DNA of 64,000 nt from an uncultured Pelagibacteraceae bacterium. GTDB lineage: Bacteria > Pseudomonadota > Alphaproteobacteria > Pelagibacterales > Pelagibacteraceae. Positions 25,809-34,759 of the stretch are shown piece by piece; the first letter of the stretch is position 1, and every line of letters begins with the position of its first letter. Location: contig CACGTU010000003.1 of the NCBI GenBank assembly GCA_902576045.1, positions 17,749 to 81,748 of the forward strand. The letters are read 5' to 3'. A model generated the notes under the pieces. The model was not told the origin of the DNA. It did no database searches and saw only the letters and a list, made by a program, of their open reading frames with translations. Both the position numbers and the translations under genes were made by a program.

Positions 25809-26734
25809 AAACTGGTCTAATTACTTCAGATACTTATCAAAATCATAATACTGGAGAAGGACATCCAGAAAAAATAGATCGTGTTACGGCTGTAATTGAA
25901 TATTTTAAAAAATTAGATAACAAAAATCTTGTTTGGAAAAAACCGTCAAATTTCGAGCAGTCCATTTTAATTAAAACCCACACAAAAGATTATATTAAAC
26001 AGGTTAACTTATCTTTTCCTCAGAGTGGTTTAAAATTTCTTGACGGTGATACAGTTGTCTCTCCTGGTAGTAAAGATGCAACGAAAGATGCGGTAGGATC
26101 AATTATATCAGCAATTGAAGGTGTTGAAAAAAAAGAATTTAAAAACGCTTTTTGTTGCGTAAGACCTCCTGGACACCACGCTGAAAAAGAGAAAGCCATG
26201 GGATTTTGTATATTTAATAATGTTGCAGTTGGAGCAAATTATTTAATAGAGAAATACAAATATAAAAAAATTGCTATCATTGATTTTGATGTGCATCATG
26301 GAAATGGTACTCAAGATATTTTTTATAACGACAAAAATGTTTTATATATATCTACCCATCAGTATCCCTACTATCCAGGTTCTGGCTCTGAAAAAGAAAA
26401 TGGAAAATACAATAATGTTCTTAATATTCCTTTAGAAGCGGGCACTACTGGGAATGAGTATCTTAATGCTTATGAAAAAGTTTTAGATAAAATAAAAGAA
26501 TTTAAACCAGAATTTTTACTATTTTCAGCGGGTTTTGATGCGCATATTGATGATCCACTTGCTCAGTTAAGATTAAGTTCAGAGGACTTTTATAAGATTA
26601 CAAAAAGGACATTGGAAGTTTCAAAACCTTTTTGTAACGGAAATATTGTATCTATACTCGAAGGTGGATATGACCTTAGGGCCCTTCAAAAAAGTACTCA
26701 ACGTCATGTAGATGCACTTATCGAATTTAATTGA
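25805..26734 (+). CDS. Histone deacetylase superfamily amidohydrolase
   Basis: A zinc amidohydrolase of the HDAC/acetylpolyamine/acetoin-utilisation superfamily. The charge-relay histidines are in 'RPPGHHAEKEKAMGFCIFNN', zinc ligands in 'IDFDVHHGNGTQDIF' and 'SAGFDAHIDDPLA', and the end has 'SILEGGYDL'. Length 309 fits the bacterial class. Bacterial members often act on acetylpolyamines or acetyl-lysine; the substrate is unknown. It starts with GTG inside the dapE stop, and a SET-domain gene follows 32 bases later, so an acyl-lysine role is worth testing. Confidence 0.9.
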   Translation: MKTGLITSDTYQNHNTGEGHPEKIDRVTAVIEYFKKLDNKNLVWKKPSNFEQSILIKTHTKDYIKQVNLSFPQSGLKFLDGDTVVSPGSKDATKDAVGSIISAIEGVEKKEFKNAFCCVRPPGHHAEKEKAMGFCIFNNVAVGANYLIEKYKYKKIAIIDFDVHHGNGTQDIFYNDKNVLYISTHQYPYYPGSGSEKENGKYNNVLNIPLEAGTTGNEYLNAYEKVLDKIKEFKPEFLLFSAGFDAHIDDPLAQLRLSSEDFYKITKRTLEVSKPFCNGNIVSILEGGYDLRALQKSTQRHVDALIEFN

Positions 26735-26766
26735 TTAATTAATTCATATATCTAAATAGAAACTTA

Positions 26767-27240
26767 ATGAAATTGTACAAAATTAAAAAATCTGACATCG
26801 ATAAAAAAGGTAAAGGTCTTTATGCATCAAAGAATATTAAAGCTGGAACAAAAATAATAGATTACATAGGAAAAATAGTTACCAATAAACAAATCGATGA
26901 GTCAGATAAATATGATAATTCAAAGCCCATTTATCTTTTCACTCTAAACAAGAGATATACTTTGGATGGAGACTTCTCTTGGAACATAGCGGGATTAATA
27001 AATCATTCATGTGAAAATAATTGTGAATATGAAGGGAAAGGTTTGAAAATATGGGTTACCGCTATCAAAGATATTAAAAAAGGTGAAGAACTGACTTGTG
27101 ATTATGGGTTCGGATATGACAAAGATTACAGGCAGTTTCCTTGTAAATGTAGATCAAAAAGTTGTTGTGGTTACATAGTTAGAGCAGAGTCAAGGTGGAG
27201 AATAAATAAAAAATTTGCAATGAGTAATAAAAAAAGCTAA
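26767..27240 (+). CDS. SET-domain protein methyltransferase
   Basis: A 157-residue SET domain with post-SET cysteines. 'GKGLYASKNIKAGTKIIDYIG' opens the domain, 'GLINHSCENNCEYEG' matches the NHSCxPN cofactor and knot motif, 'GEELTCDYGF' is the ELxxDY motif, and 'PCKCRSKSCCGYI' forms the post-SET zinc site. All elements needed for lysine methylation are present, so it is probably active. The target is unknown; ribosomal or nucleoid proteins are plausible. It converges on truA with a 4-base overlap. Confidence 0.88.
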   Translation: MKLYKIKKSDIDKKGKGLYASKNIKAGTKIIDYIGKIVTNKQIDESDKYDNSKPIYLFTLNKRYTLDGDFSWNIAGLINHSCENNCEYEGKGLKIWVTAIKDIKKGEELTCDYGFGYDKDYRQFPCKCRSKSCCGYIVRAESRWRINKKFAMSNKKS

Positions 27241-27977
27241 TAGCTAACCTTTTCTAAATAAAGCCCGTGTGCTGGGGCTAGTGGTGCACAATTTTTTCTA
27301 TCTTTTGAATTAAAGACATCTTCAAATTTTTTTAAATTCCATTTATTTTCAGATAAATATTTTAATGACCCTACCATTGATCTTACCTGACTTTTTAAAA
27401 AGGACTGGGATTTAATTCTAATTTTAATTTGTTTTTTTGATTTTAAAATTTGTATTTTTTTTATAGTTCTTATTGGACTTTTCGCACCACAGTTTGCTGC
27501 TCTGAAAGTAGAAAAATTGTGTGTTCCAACTAATTTTTTAGCACCTTTTTTCATCATATTGAGATCTAATTTATTTCGGATATTCCATTCTCTATTATGA
27601 TTTATTGTTGACGGAGATTGATCATTTCTAATTATATATAAGTAAGTTCTCTCTTTTGCAGAAAATCTTGAATGAAAATTATTCTTTTTTAATTTTATTT
27701 TAAGAATTGAAATACTTTTTTTATTTAAAAAAAAATTAAGGGATTTGACTAATTTATTAATATCATTTATTTTATTTTGACAGTCAAAGTGGGCTGATTG
27801 TTCTATAGCATGAACACCCTTATCGGTTCTTCCAGATCCATGAAGTTTAATATTTTCCTTTAATAGTTTTGAAATAAAATTTTGAATTGTTTTTTGAATT
27901 GAATTTCCCTTTTTCTGAGTTTGCCAACCAATATATGAAGTACCAACGTATTCTATGAGTATTTGATATCTATTCAT
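27237..27977 (-). CDS. truA: tRNA pseudouridine synthase A
   Basis: It forms pseudouridine at positions 38–40 of the tRNA anticodon arm. The catalytic Asp is in 'GSGRTDKGVHAIEQSAHF', with 'FHSRFSAKERTYLYII' and 'FLKSQVRSMVGSL' as other family blocks. Length 246 is standard. It overlaps fmt by 8 bases; def, fmt and truA read together. Confidence 0.97.
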   Translation of the reverse strand: MNRYQILIEYVGTSYIGWQTQKKGNSIQKTIQNFISKLLKENIKLHGSGRTDKGVHAIEQSAHFDCQNKINDINKLVKSLNFFLNKKSISILKIKLKKNNFHSRFSAKERTYLYIIRNDQSPSTINHNREWNIRNKLDLNMMKKGAKKLVGTHNFSTFRAANCGAKSPIRTIKKIQILKSKKQIKIRIKSQSFLKSQVRSMVGSLKYLSENKWNLKKFEDVFNSKDRKNCAPLAPAHGLYLEKVSY

Positions 27978-28890
27978 TTTTTAAGATGATCCCTTTTTTT
28001 AGTTTGCTACCAAAAAGAAAATCCCTAGTTTTTTGTGGCTTTTTCCCTTCTCTCTGAATTTCAGTTACTTTGATTGATTTATTGCCACAAGAAATCGTTA
28101 GTTCATCGTCAATTATTTCACCAGGTTTCATTGTAGTTTTTGATAAACTGGCTCTCAATATTTTGTGCCTCTCATTCTCGAAATTAAACCAAGCACCAGG
28201 TTGAGGATACAATCCATTTATCTTTGCCAAAATTTCATCAGCTCCATTATTCCAGTTTATTTTACCTTCGATTTTTTGAATTTTTTTTGCATATGTAGCC
28301 ATTGAAGAGTCTTGTTCCTCAAAATTAGCTTTTTCTTGTAAAATATTTTCAATATTAGTTAATATTTTTTCAGCAGCCAAATTTGAAAGCCTATCAGCCA
28401 AACTCTTAGCATTTTCGTTTTCCAATATATCTAATGGATATTTGTTACAAACTGGACCCTCATCTAACTTTGGATTTATTTTCATAATACTTAAGCCTGT
28501 AATTTTATCCATATTGATTAACGATCTTTGTATGGGTGCTGCTCCTCTCCACTTTGGCAGCAGAGATGCATGAATATTTATAAAACCATTTTTGCTTAAA
28601 CTTAAAATATCCTTTGAAAGAATTTGTCCATAAGCAACTACAATTGCTAAATCCAAATTTAAAGATTTTATGTAATCTATTTCTTTTTCAATATTTTCAG
28701 GTGTTTTTATTTCAATGCCTAATTCTTCAGATAATAAATGTATAGGAGATTTATTTAATTTATGTCCTCTATTTGACTTTCTTGGAGGTTGACTGAATAC
28801 ACAAGATATTTTGTAATTACTTTGATGGATAGATTTTAAGATAGAAACTGCAAAATTAGGTGTCCCTAAAAAAGCTATTTTTTTATCCAT
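27970..28890 (-). CDS. fmt: Methionyl-tRNA formyltransferase
   Basis: It formylates initiator Met-tRNA. The formyl-folate-binding and catalytic region is 'FINIHASLLPKWRGAAPIQR', followed by 'GLSIMKINPKLDEGP'; the N-terminus 'KIAFLGTPNFAV' is classic. The C-terminal RNA-binding domain includes 'INGLYPQPGAWF'. Length 306 is normal. def is three bases upstream. Confidence 0.97.
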   Translation of the reverse strand: MDKKIAFLGTPNFAVSILKSIHQSNYKISCVFSQPPRKSNRGHKLNKSPIHLLSEELGIEIKTPENIEKEIDYIKSLNLDLAIVVAYGQILSKDILSLSKNGFINIHASLLPKWRGAAPIQRSLINMDKITGLSIMKINPKLDEGPVCNKYPLDILENENAKSLADRLSNLAAEKILTNIENILQEKANFEEQDSSMATYAKKIQKIEGKINWNNGADEILAKINGLYPQPGAWFNFENERHKILRASLSKTTMKPGEIIDDELTISCGNKSIKVTEIQREGKKPQKTRDFLFGSKLKKGIILKNE

Positions 28891-28893
28891 TTA

Positions 28894-29418
28894 TCAAACA
28901 ATAATTCTATCGGGCTTCTCTTTTTGTTTTGAAAGCTTTTTGATAATCATTGTTTTTTTTAATTTTGATAAATAATCTATAAATAGTATTCCCTCTAAAT
29001 GATCCATTTCATGTTGGATACATGTTGCCAACAAACCCTCAGCATTCAAAACTTTTTTTTTACCGTTATAATCTAAATATTCAACATCACATTTTTTTGG
29101 GCGATCAATTTCTGCAAAATAATTTGGAACTGATAAGCAACCTTCTTCATATGTTGAAAGTTCAGTATTTTTATTTTTGATAACTGGATTTACAAAGTAC
29201 AAAGGATTTTTTTTTTCTTCACCTTTAGAAATATCCATTACAATAATCCTCTTTGGTATACCTATTTGAATTGCGGCTAACCCTATTCCATTTGCAGCAT
29301 ACATTGTGTCTAACATATCATCCATCAATTTCTGTTCATCTCTACCAACCGAAATTACATCTTTGGATTTTTGCCTTAATATTTTATTAGGTTCTGTGAT
29401 TATCGTTTTAATTGACAT
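28894..29418 (-). CDS. def: Peptide deformylase
   Basis: It removes the formyl group from nascent proteins. All three motifs are present: 'GIGLAAIQIG', 'EEGCLSVPN' (metal Cys) and 'QHEMDHLEGILFID' (HExxH). Length 174 fits a Gram-negative class enzyme. The def–fmt–truA order is common in alphaproteobacteria. Confidence 0.97.
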   Translation of the reverse strand: MSIKTIITEPNKILRQKSKDVISVGRDEQKLMDDMLDTMYAANGIGLAAIQIGIPKRIIVMDISKGEEKKNPLYFVNPVIKNKNTELSTYEEGCLSVPNYFAEIDRPKKCDVEYLDYNGKKKVLNAEGLLATCIQHEMDHLEGILFIDYLSKLKKTMIIKKLSKQKEKPDRIIV

Positions 29419-29438
29419 AACTAATTTTATAACAAATT

Positions 29439-31176
29439 TTAGACTTTTAAAGGCAGAACTTTTAGTAAAATTTCATTCCTCAAATCTACCAGTTTTAATT
29501 CATTCAAGATACTAACAATGTAATCTACAGATTCTATGCCAAGATCTTCTAAATTATCTTCTCCAATAATTTCAGAAATTTTTAAAAGTACCAATCCAGT
29601 TTCTCCATTTACAATCATGGTATTTATTTCTGACGGTAAATTGTAATTGTAATCATACAACTTTTGATATTTTCTCAATATTTGAACTCCGTCTGATTTT
29701 AGTGATTCTACTACAATTATATCCTTTAGAGAAAAAACATATTTTTTGTTTTTTTTTATTTTTTTGAGTAAATCATTAGTCTCTTTTTCTACCTGTGGAA
29801 GACTAGTTTTATTTTGAAAATAGTTCAAAACTTTTGATTGATGAAAAACTTTATTATTCAATTTAATTTTTAGCTCTGCAAGTTTCTCTGGCTCCTTATT
29901 TTTCATAAAAAAAGTTGTGTAATTTGAGGGTATTTCATCCTCTGGGATATTTTTAAGAAGACTTGCAAGTTTTTCATCAAAAGCATTAGGTAGATTTGAT
30001 TGATCAAATGATTTTTTTAGTAAAGAAAGCAAATTTAATTTCTTTGGGATTTCGCTGGTCAATAATAATCTTTGATATAATAATGCTCTTGCTTCGTAAT
30101 CTTCTAGCAGTTTATATGCATTTCTGTAATTTAGTAGTTGATTGATATCAAATTGAAATCTCATATATAATTTAAACAAATCTTCTTCTTTATAAACTTC
30201 ATCATTAGTTGCTATCTCAATTAATTTAATTTGTTCTTCATTTTCTATATCAACAAATTCCATATTTTTGAGTAAATTGGATGTCGCTAAATAGTTCCAT
30301 ATAAATTTAGGAGTTTCAATTTTGGGTTCATATTCAAAATCCTTAATAGTTTTGTGGGATAAATGGAAATAAAGAATATTTTTTTCTGAAAGTTCTTCAC
30401 TTGATTTTTTATAACCCATTAAAATATTAAATTTATTTACGAAAAATTTATCTAGATCTCCAAGCTCAGTTTTAAGATCGAATAATAATTGTGCTTCGTC
30501 TCTCCTATCTTGATGTATTAAACAATATATTTTAAAATTTGTGAGGTAATCACTAGAAATTAAATTTGTTATCTCAAATATTTCACATGATTTATCTAAC
30601 TGAGAGTTCGACAAATAATGGTCCGTATAAAATTTAATTAATTTTTCACCCTCAATTAAATTTGGGTTTTTAATAAGAAATTCTTTTATTAAATCGAAAT
30701 TTTCTTTTTTAATTAAATAATCAAACTTAAAGTCCAAAAATTCTTTTGAGGAAATATTTGTATTTGGAATGTAAGAGTTTGTTAATAATGCAATATCAAG
30801 AATCTTTTCTGAAAACTTTGACAAATCCTTTGACGTCAAATTTTTTAAAGTGCTTTTGATATCTTCTCCATTGCTATTTGACCACATATCTATTGATAGT
30901 CCATTTTCTTCAGGATCATATAAACCAGCTAGTTTAATGTCTGATACACTTAAGGAGTTGTTTACTAATATTTTTTCGTTTTGTTGTTCAATTTTTATTC
31001 CTTGAATAACGTCAGTGCTATCTTCATTTTTATTTTGAATTATAGATTGATCTTCAGGGATTTCTTTTTTTTTCAATATTCCAAATATCTACTGGCTCAT
31101 TGGCTTTTATATTATTTATTGGATTACAAACTAAAAATACAAAAAAGAAACTACTTAATTGTTTTAAAATTTTCAT
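29439..31176 (-). CDS. Exported protein of unknown function, frameshifted at an A9 run
   Basis: The track ORF (TTG 31076) lacks a sensible start. Just upstream, in another frame, ATG 31176 opens a signal peptide ('MKILKQLSSFFFVFLVC', cut likely after 'NIKA'), and the frames join if one base is dropped from the A9 run (31065–31073 on the plus strand). The repaired protein is 578 residues. It looks helical and repeat-like, with 'GLYDPEENGLSIDMW' near the front, resembling a large alphaproteobacterial periplasmic protein family with no known role. The 61-residue membrane gene overlaps its start by 26 bases. Confidence 0.68.
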
Positions 31177-31336
31177 TAGGTATTACTTTTTCAATTTTTT
31201 TATTTGGTGCTGGAAAATCAACTTTAGCAACAAAAACAACTCCAATAAAAAGAACAATAACTACTAAAATAAGTTTAATTAAAAATTTACCTATAGCAAA
31301 TATTCCACCTGTGCTTGTTTTTTTTGTGAATTGCAT
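31151..31336 (-). CDS. Small single-pass membrane protein (61 aa)
   Basis: A short protein with one strong membrane helix ('FLIKLILVVIVLFIGVVFVA') and a conserved-looking tail 'DFPAPNKKIEKVIPNENF', which recalls short alphaproteobacterial membrane proteins ending in KVIPN-type motifs. It overlaps the signal-peptide start of the 578-residue exported protein by 26 bases, suggesting coupled translation of two envelope proteins. Function is unknown. It is divergent from aroK, with about 56 bases between. Confidence 0.6.
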   Translation of the reverse strand: MQFTKKTSTGGIFAIGKFLIKLILVVIVLFIGVVFVAKVDFPAPNKKIEKVIPNENFKTIK

Positions 31337-31392
31337 ATAGTTTAAGTAATTTCAAAATAAGACATATTTGTGTTTTTTCAATATAGAAACCT

Positions 31393-31905
31393 ATGAAATC
31401 AAAAAAAAACATCGTTTTAGTCGGTATGATGGGAGCTGGAAAATCCTCAATTGGAAAATTATTATCCAAGAAAATTGGATTTGATTTTGTTGATATCGAT
31501 AAATTAATAGAAGAAAAAGAAGATAAAACTATTGTAGAAATATTTAGAATAAATGGTGAGAAATATTTTAGAGATTTAGAGGAAAAGATTTCAATAGAAA
31601 AATTAAAAAATACTAATCAAGTGATTGCCTTAGGTGGAGGTGCATATTTAAATAGAAATATCAGAAAACAAACTTTAGCTAAATCAAATAGTTTTTGGTT
31701 AAACTGGAACTCATCTACACTAATAAAAAGAATTAAAGATAACAAAAAAAGACCATTAGTTTTAAATTTAAAAATAAATGAGATAAAGAAATTGATAGAT
31801 GAAAGATCAAAAATATATATTTCGTCTGATTATAAAATTAATTGTGATAAGCTTGATAAATTTGAAATTGTAAAAAAAATAAAAGATATATATGAAGGCT
31901 CATAA
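31393..31905 (+). CDS. aroK: Shikimate kinase
   Basis: It phosphorylates shikimate on the path to chorismate. The Walker A loop is 'GMMGAGKSSIGK', the Walker-B-like 'FVDIDKLIEE' binds shikimate, and 'VIALGGGAYLN' and 'RPLVLN' are family motifs. Length 170 is normal. It overlaps aroB by 14 bases, the usual aroKB pair. Confidence 0.96.
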   Translation: MKSKKNIVLVGMMGAGKSSIGKLLSKKIGFDFVDIDKLIEEKEDKTIVEIFRINGEKYFRDLEEKISIEKLKNTNQVIALGGGAYLNRNIRKQTLAKSNSFWLNWNSSTLIKRIKDNKKRPLVLNLKINEIKKLIDERSKIYISSDYKINCDKLDKFEIVKKIKDIYEGS

Positions 31906-32998
31906 TTTAAGTATTAATACTAAAACAAAAAAATATTCTATTTTTATTGGTTCAAATTTAATCTCAAATATAAACAGAATTTTTACATTACAAAAATTAT
32001 CATTTTCTAAAATTTTAATTGTAGTGGACAAGAATGTTCCTTTTAAATTTAAAAAAAAATTAATCAGTAATCTAAAAACTGACCTGAAAAAGATTCATGT
32101 ATTTAACCCTAGTGAAAAGAACAAAAGTCAAAAAACTGTTGAAATTATTCAAAATATTCTTTTTAAGAATAGATTTAATAGAGATGATTGTTTAATTGCA
32201 TTTGGAGGAGGTATCACTGGAGATGTTGCTGCATATTCTGCAAGCACATATAAAAGAGGTATTAAATTTGTTAACATTCCCACAACTCTGTTGGCTCAAG
32301 TAGATTCCTCTGTAGGTGGGAAAACAGGTATCAATAATTCATATGGCAAAAATCTAATTGGAAGTTTCTATCAACCTGACGCTGTGGTATCAGATATAAA
32401 TTTACTAAAATCATTAAATACTAGGGAAATTATTTGTGGATATGCTGAAATATTAAAAAGTAGCCTATTAGAGAGCTATCAAAGTTTTAACTACTTAGAC
32501 AAAAATATTAAGGATATTTTAAAGCTTAAAGAGCCATTTATAAACAAAGCTATTCTCAAGAGTTGTAATTTGAAAAAAAAAATAGTTCAAAAGGATGAAA
32601 CAGAGAAAAATTTAAGAAAAGTTTTAAATCTAGGACATACATTTGCACATGCTTATGAAAGTTGTTTAGGATTCTCAAAAAAACTAAATCATGGTGAGGC
32701 AGTTATAATTGGAATTAAGAATTCAATCGAATTTAGTAAAAAGCAAAATTTGATAAATATCAAATCTTATAAGTCCATTAAAAATCATATAAATAAAATA
32801 CCATTAAATAAAAATTTTAAATCATTATTTAAGAAAAAAGATATAAATAAAATCATATCCTTTATGAAATCTGACAAAAAAAATAGTTCAAAAAAAATTA
32901 ATTTAATACTATTTAAAAATTTTGGGAAAATAAAAACCGATTTTCAAATCACTGAATTTTCTTTAAAAAAATTTTTAAATTCTCAGCTAAGTAATTAA
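31892..32998 (+). CDS. aroB: 3-Dehydroquinate synthase
   Basis: Second step of the shikimate pathway, an NAD- and metal-dependent cyclase. 'AFGGGITGDVAAYSAS', 'NIPTTLLAQVDSSVGGKTGI', 'KNLIGSFYQP' and 'LNLGHTFAHAYES' are all present; the last two include metal ligands. Length 368 is normal. Its end overlaps the convergent bolA gene by 12 bases. Confidence 0.97.
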   Translation: MKAHNLSINTKTKKYSIFIGSNLISNINRIFTLQKLSFSKILIVVDKNVPFKFKKKLISNLKTDLKKIHVFNPSEKNKSQKTVEIIQNILFKNRFNRDDCLIAFGGGITGDVAAYSASTYKRGIKFVNIPTTLLAQVDSSVGGKTGINNSYGKNLIGSFYQPDAVVSDINLLKSLNTREIICGYAEILKSSLLESYQSFNYLDKNIKDILKLKEPFINKAILKSCNLKKKIVQKDETEKNLRKVLNLGHTFAHAYESCLGFSKKLNHGEAVIIGIKNSIEFSKKQNLINIKSYKSIKNHINKIPLNKNFKSLFKKKDINKIISFMKSDKKNSSKKINLILFKNFGKIKTDFQITEFSLKKFLNSQLSN

Positions 32999-33247
32999 AA
33001 TCTGTAACGAATGTATATATTCTCTCATTTCATTCTCTAATATTTTAAAAATTAGTCTATTAGATTGCACTTTATTCATTTTTTTTAGTTTTTCTGACTT
33101 AATTTTTAATTTTATATGAAATTTTTTAGGATCATTATTTTTATGATTTTTATGTAAAAAGGATTTATCTTCTAGATAAATTTCTTCGACTGATTGATTT
33201 TCTTGGATTTTTTTTTTTACTATTTCTGAAAGTTGATTAATATCCAT
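32987..33247 (-). CDS. bolA: BolA family protein
   Basis: An 86-residue BolA-fold protein, a partner of monothiol glutaredoxins in iron–sulfur handling. The pattern 'KFHIKLKIKSEKLKKMNKVQSNRLIFKIL' fragment fits the FxVxVxSxxFxGxxxxxRHRxI signature in diverged form: the usual His is Asn or Ser in 'QSNRLIF'. The histidine-bearing 'FLHKNHKNN' loop is present. The bolA–J-domain–cobS–cobT neighbourhood is common in alphaproteobacteria. Confidence 0.82.
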   Translation of the reverse strand: MDINQLSEIVKKKIQENQSVEEIYLEDKSFLHKNHKNNDPKKFHIKLKIKSEKLKKMNKVQSNRLIFKILENEMREYIHSLQILIT

Positions 33248-33267
33248 TTAAATAAATATTATACTAC

Positions 33268-33795
33268 ATGAAAAATATCTGTGATTGGAACAATTGTTTT
33301 GAGGAAGGGTTGTATAAAGCACCCAAAGAAAGAGATAATAGTAAAAATTTTAGATTACTATGTTTAGAACATGTAAAAGAATTCAATAAAAATTGGAATT
33401 ATTTCTCTGGTATGAATGATCAGCAGATAATGGATTTTTTGAGATCAGATTTAACCTGGCACAAACCGACGCAGAGATTTAGTTCATCAGATAATTTTTT
33501 TAAAGTTTTATGGAATAACGCACTAAAAGATGAAATGGATAAAATGAAATTTGATAATGAATTTAACCATATGAACAAATTTAAGTTTAATAGTAATGAT
33601 ATTAAAGCATTTGGAATACTTGGAGTATCGGTAGGACTAAAATGGGAAAAAATTCAGGAAAAATTTAAAAAACTTGTTAAAAAATTTCACCCTGATATGA
33701 ATTCTGGAAATAAAAAATTTGAAGATAAACTTAAAGTAATAACTTTAGCTTATACTCAACTTAAAAATACTTATAAGGATAGAATTGACACCTAA
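33268..33795 (+). CDS. J-domain protein, CobS-neighbour type
   Basis: A 175-residue protein with a C-terminal J domain carrying 'KKFHPDMNSG' (HPD intact), so it should stimulate a DnaK ATPase. The N-terminus has a possible zinc site, 'CDWNNC' with 'LCLEHV'. It is the member that sits before cobS in many alphaproteobacteria. The cobS TTG start overlaps its end by 11 bases. It may act as a substrate adaptor for the downstream AAA/VWA pair, which is inference from position. Confidence 0.85.
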   Translation: MKNICDWNNCFEEGLYKAPKERDNSKNFRLLCLEHVKEFNKNWNYFSGMNDQQIMDFLRSDLTWHKPTQRFSSSDNFFKVLWNNALKDEMDKMKFDNEFNHMNKFKFNSNDIKAFGILGVSVGLKWEKIQEKFKKLVKKFHPDMNSGNKKFEDKLKVITLAYTQLKNTYKDRIDT

Positions 33796-34759
33796 TATTG
33801 AGAAAACTCCAGACATAAAATTATCAGTTAACCAAACTTTTGGTTTTGAAAGCGATATGGAAGTTGATGCATTTTCTGAAAAGTCAGAATATGTGCCTGA
33901 AATAGATAAAAGCTATAAATTTGATAAAGAAACAACTTTAGCAGTCTTAAGCGGTTTTGCTTTTAATAAAAGAGTTTTGGTTCAAGGCTATCATGGTACT
34001 GGAAAATCCACACATATTGAGCAAATAGCTGCGAGATTAAATTGGCCATGTATTAGAATTAATTTAGATAGTCATGTTAGTAGGATAGATTTAATTGGTA
34101 AAGATTCAATTGTAATTAAAGATGGGAAGCAAGTCACAGAGTTTAAAGAAGGTATCCTTCCTTGGTCTATTCAAAATCCAGTTGCTCTTGTTTTTGATGA
34201 GTATGATGCTGGTAGACCAGATGTAATGTTTGTAATTCAAAGAGTGTTAGAAGCAGAAGGTAATTTTACATTATTAGATAAAAATAAAGTAATAAAGCAA
34301 AATAAATTTTTTAGATTATTTGCAACATCAAATACTGTTGGTTTGGGCGATACAACTGGATTATATCATGGAACACAACAGATAAATCAAGGCCAAATGG
34401 ATAGATGGAATATAGTTACCACACTAAACTATCTAGGTTTAGAGAAGGAAATGGAAATCATTTTAAGCAAAAACAAAAATCTTAATAATGCTAAAGGTAA
34501 AGAAAAAGTCTCTAATATGATTAAAGTAGCAACACTTACGAGAAAAGGTTTTATGGCTGGTGATATTTCAACTGTTATGAGCCCACGTACTGTTTTGCAT
34601 TGGGCAGAAAATTCAGAAATATTTAAAGACACTGGATATGCATTTAGGCTTACATTTTTAAATAAATGTGATGATGTAGAAAAAAATATTATTGCTGAAT
34701 ACTATCAAAGATGTTTTGGAGAAGATTTACCCGAGTCCATGATAAATGTTCAAGTTTAA
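33785..34759 (+). CDS. cobS: CobS-type AAA+ ATPase (cobaltochelatase small subunit family)
   Basis: A MoxR-like AAA+ ATPase. Walker A is 'GYHGTGKSTHIEQ', Walker B 'ALVFDEYDAGRPD', with 'RLFATSNTVGLGD' as sensor 1. 'DMEVDAFSE' near the front and length 324 match CobS closely. In aerobic cobalamin makers CobS and CobT power CobN insertion of cobalt. Neither cobN nor other cobalamin genes are in this window, and SAR11 is known to lack full cobalamin synthesis, so the working substrate is uncertain. The start is TTG. Confidence 0.9.
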   Translation: MTPNIEKTPDIKLSVNQTFGFESDMEVDAFSEKSEYVPEIDKSYKFDKETTLAVLSGFAFNKRVLVQGYHGTGKSTHIEQIAARLNWPCIRINLDSHVSRIDLIGKDSIVIKDGKQVTEFKEGILPWSIQNPVALVFDEYDAGRPDVMFVIQRVLEAEGNFTLLDKNKVIKQNKFFRLFATSNTVGLGDTTGLYHGTQQINQGQMDRWNIVTTLNYLGLEKEMEIILSKNKNLNNAKGKEKVSNMIKVATLTRKGFMAGDISTVMSPRTVLHWAENSEIFKDTGYAFRLTFLNKCDDVEKNIIAEYYQRCFGEDLPESMINVQV

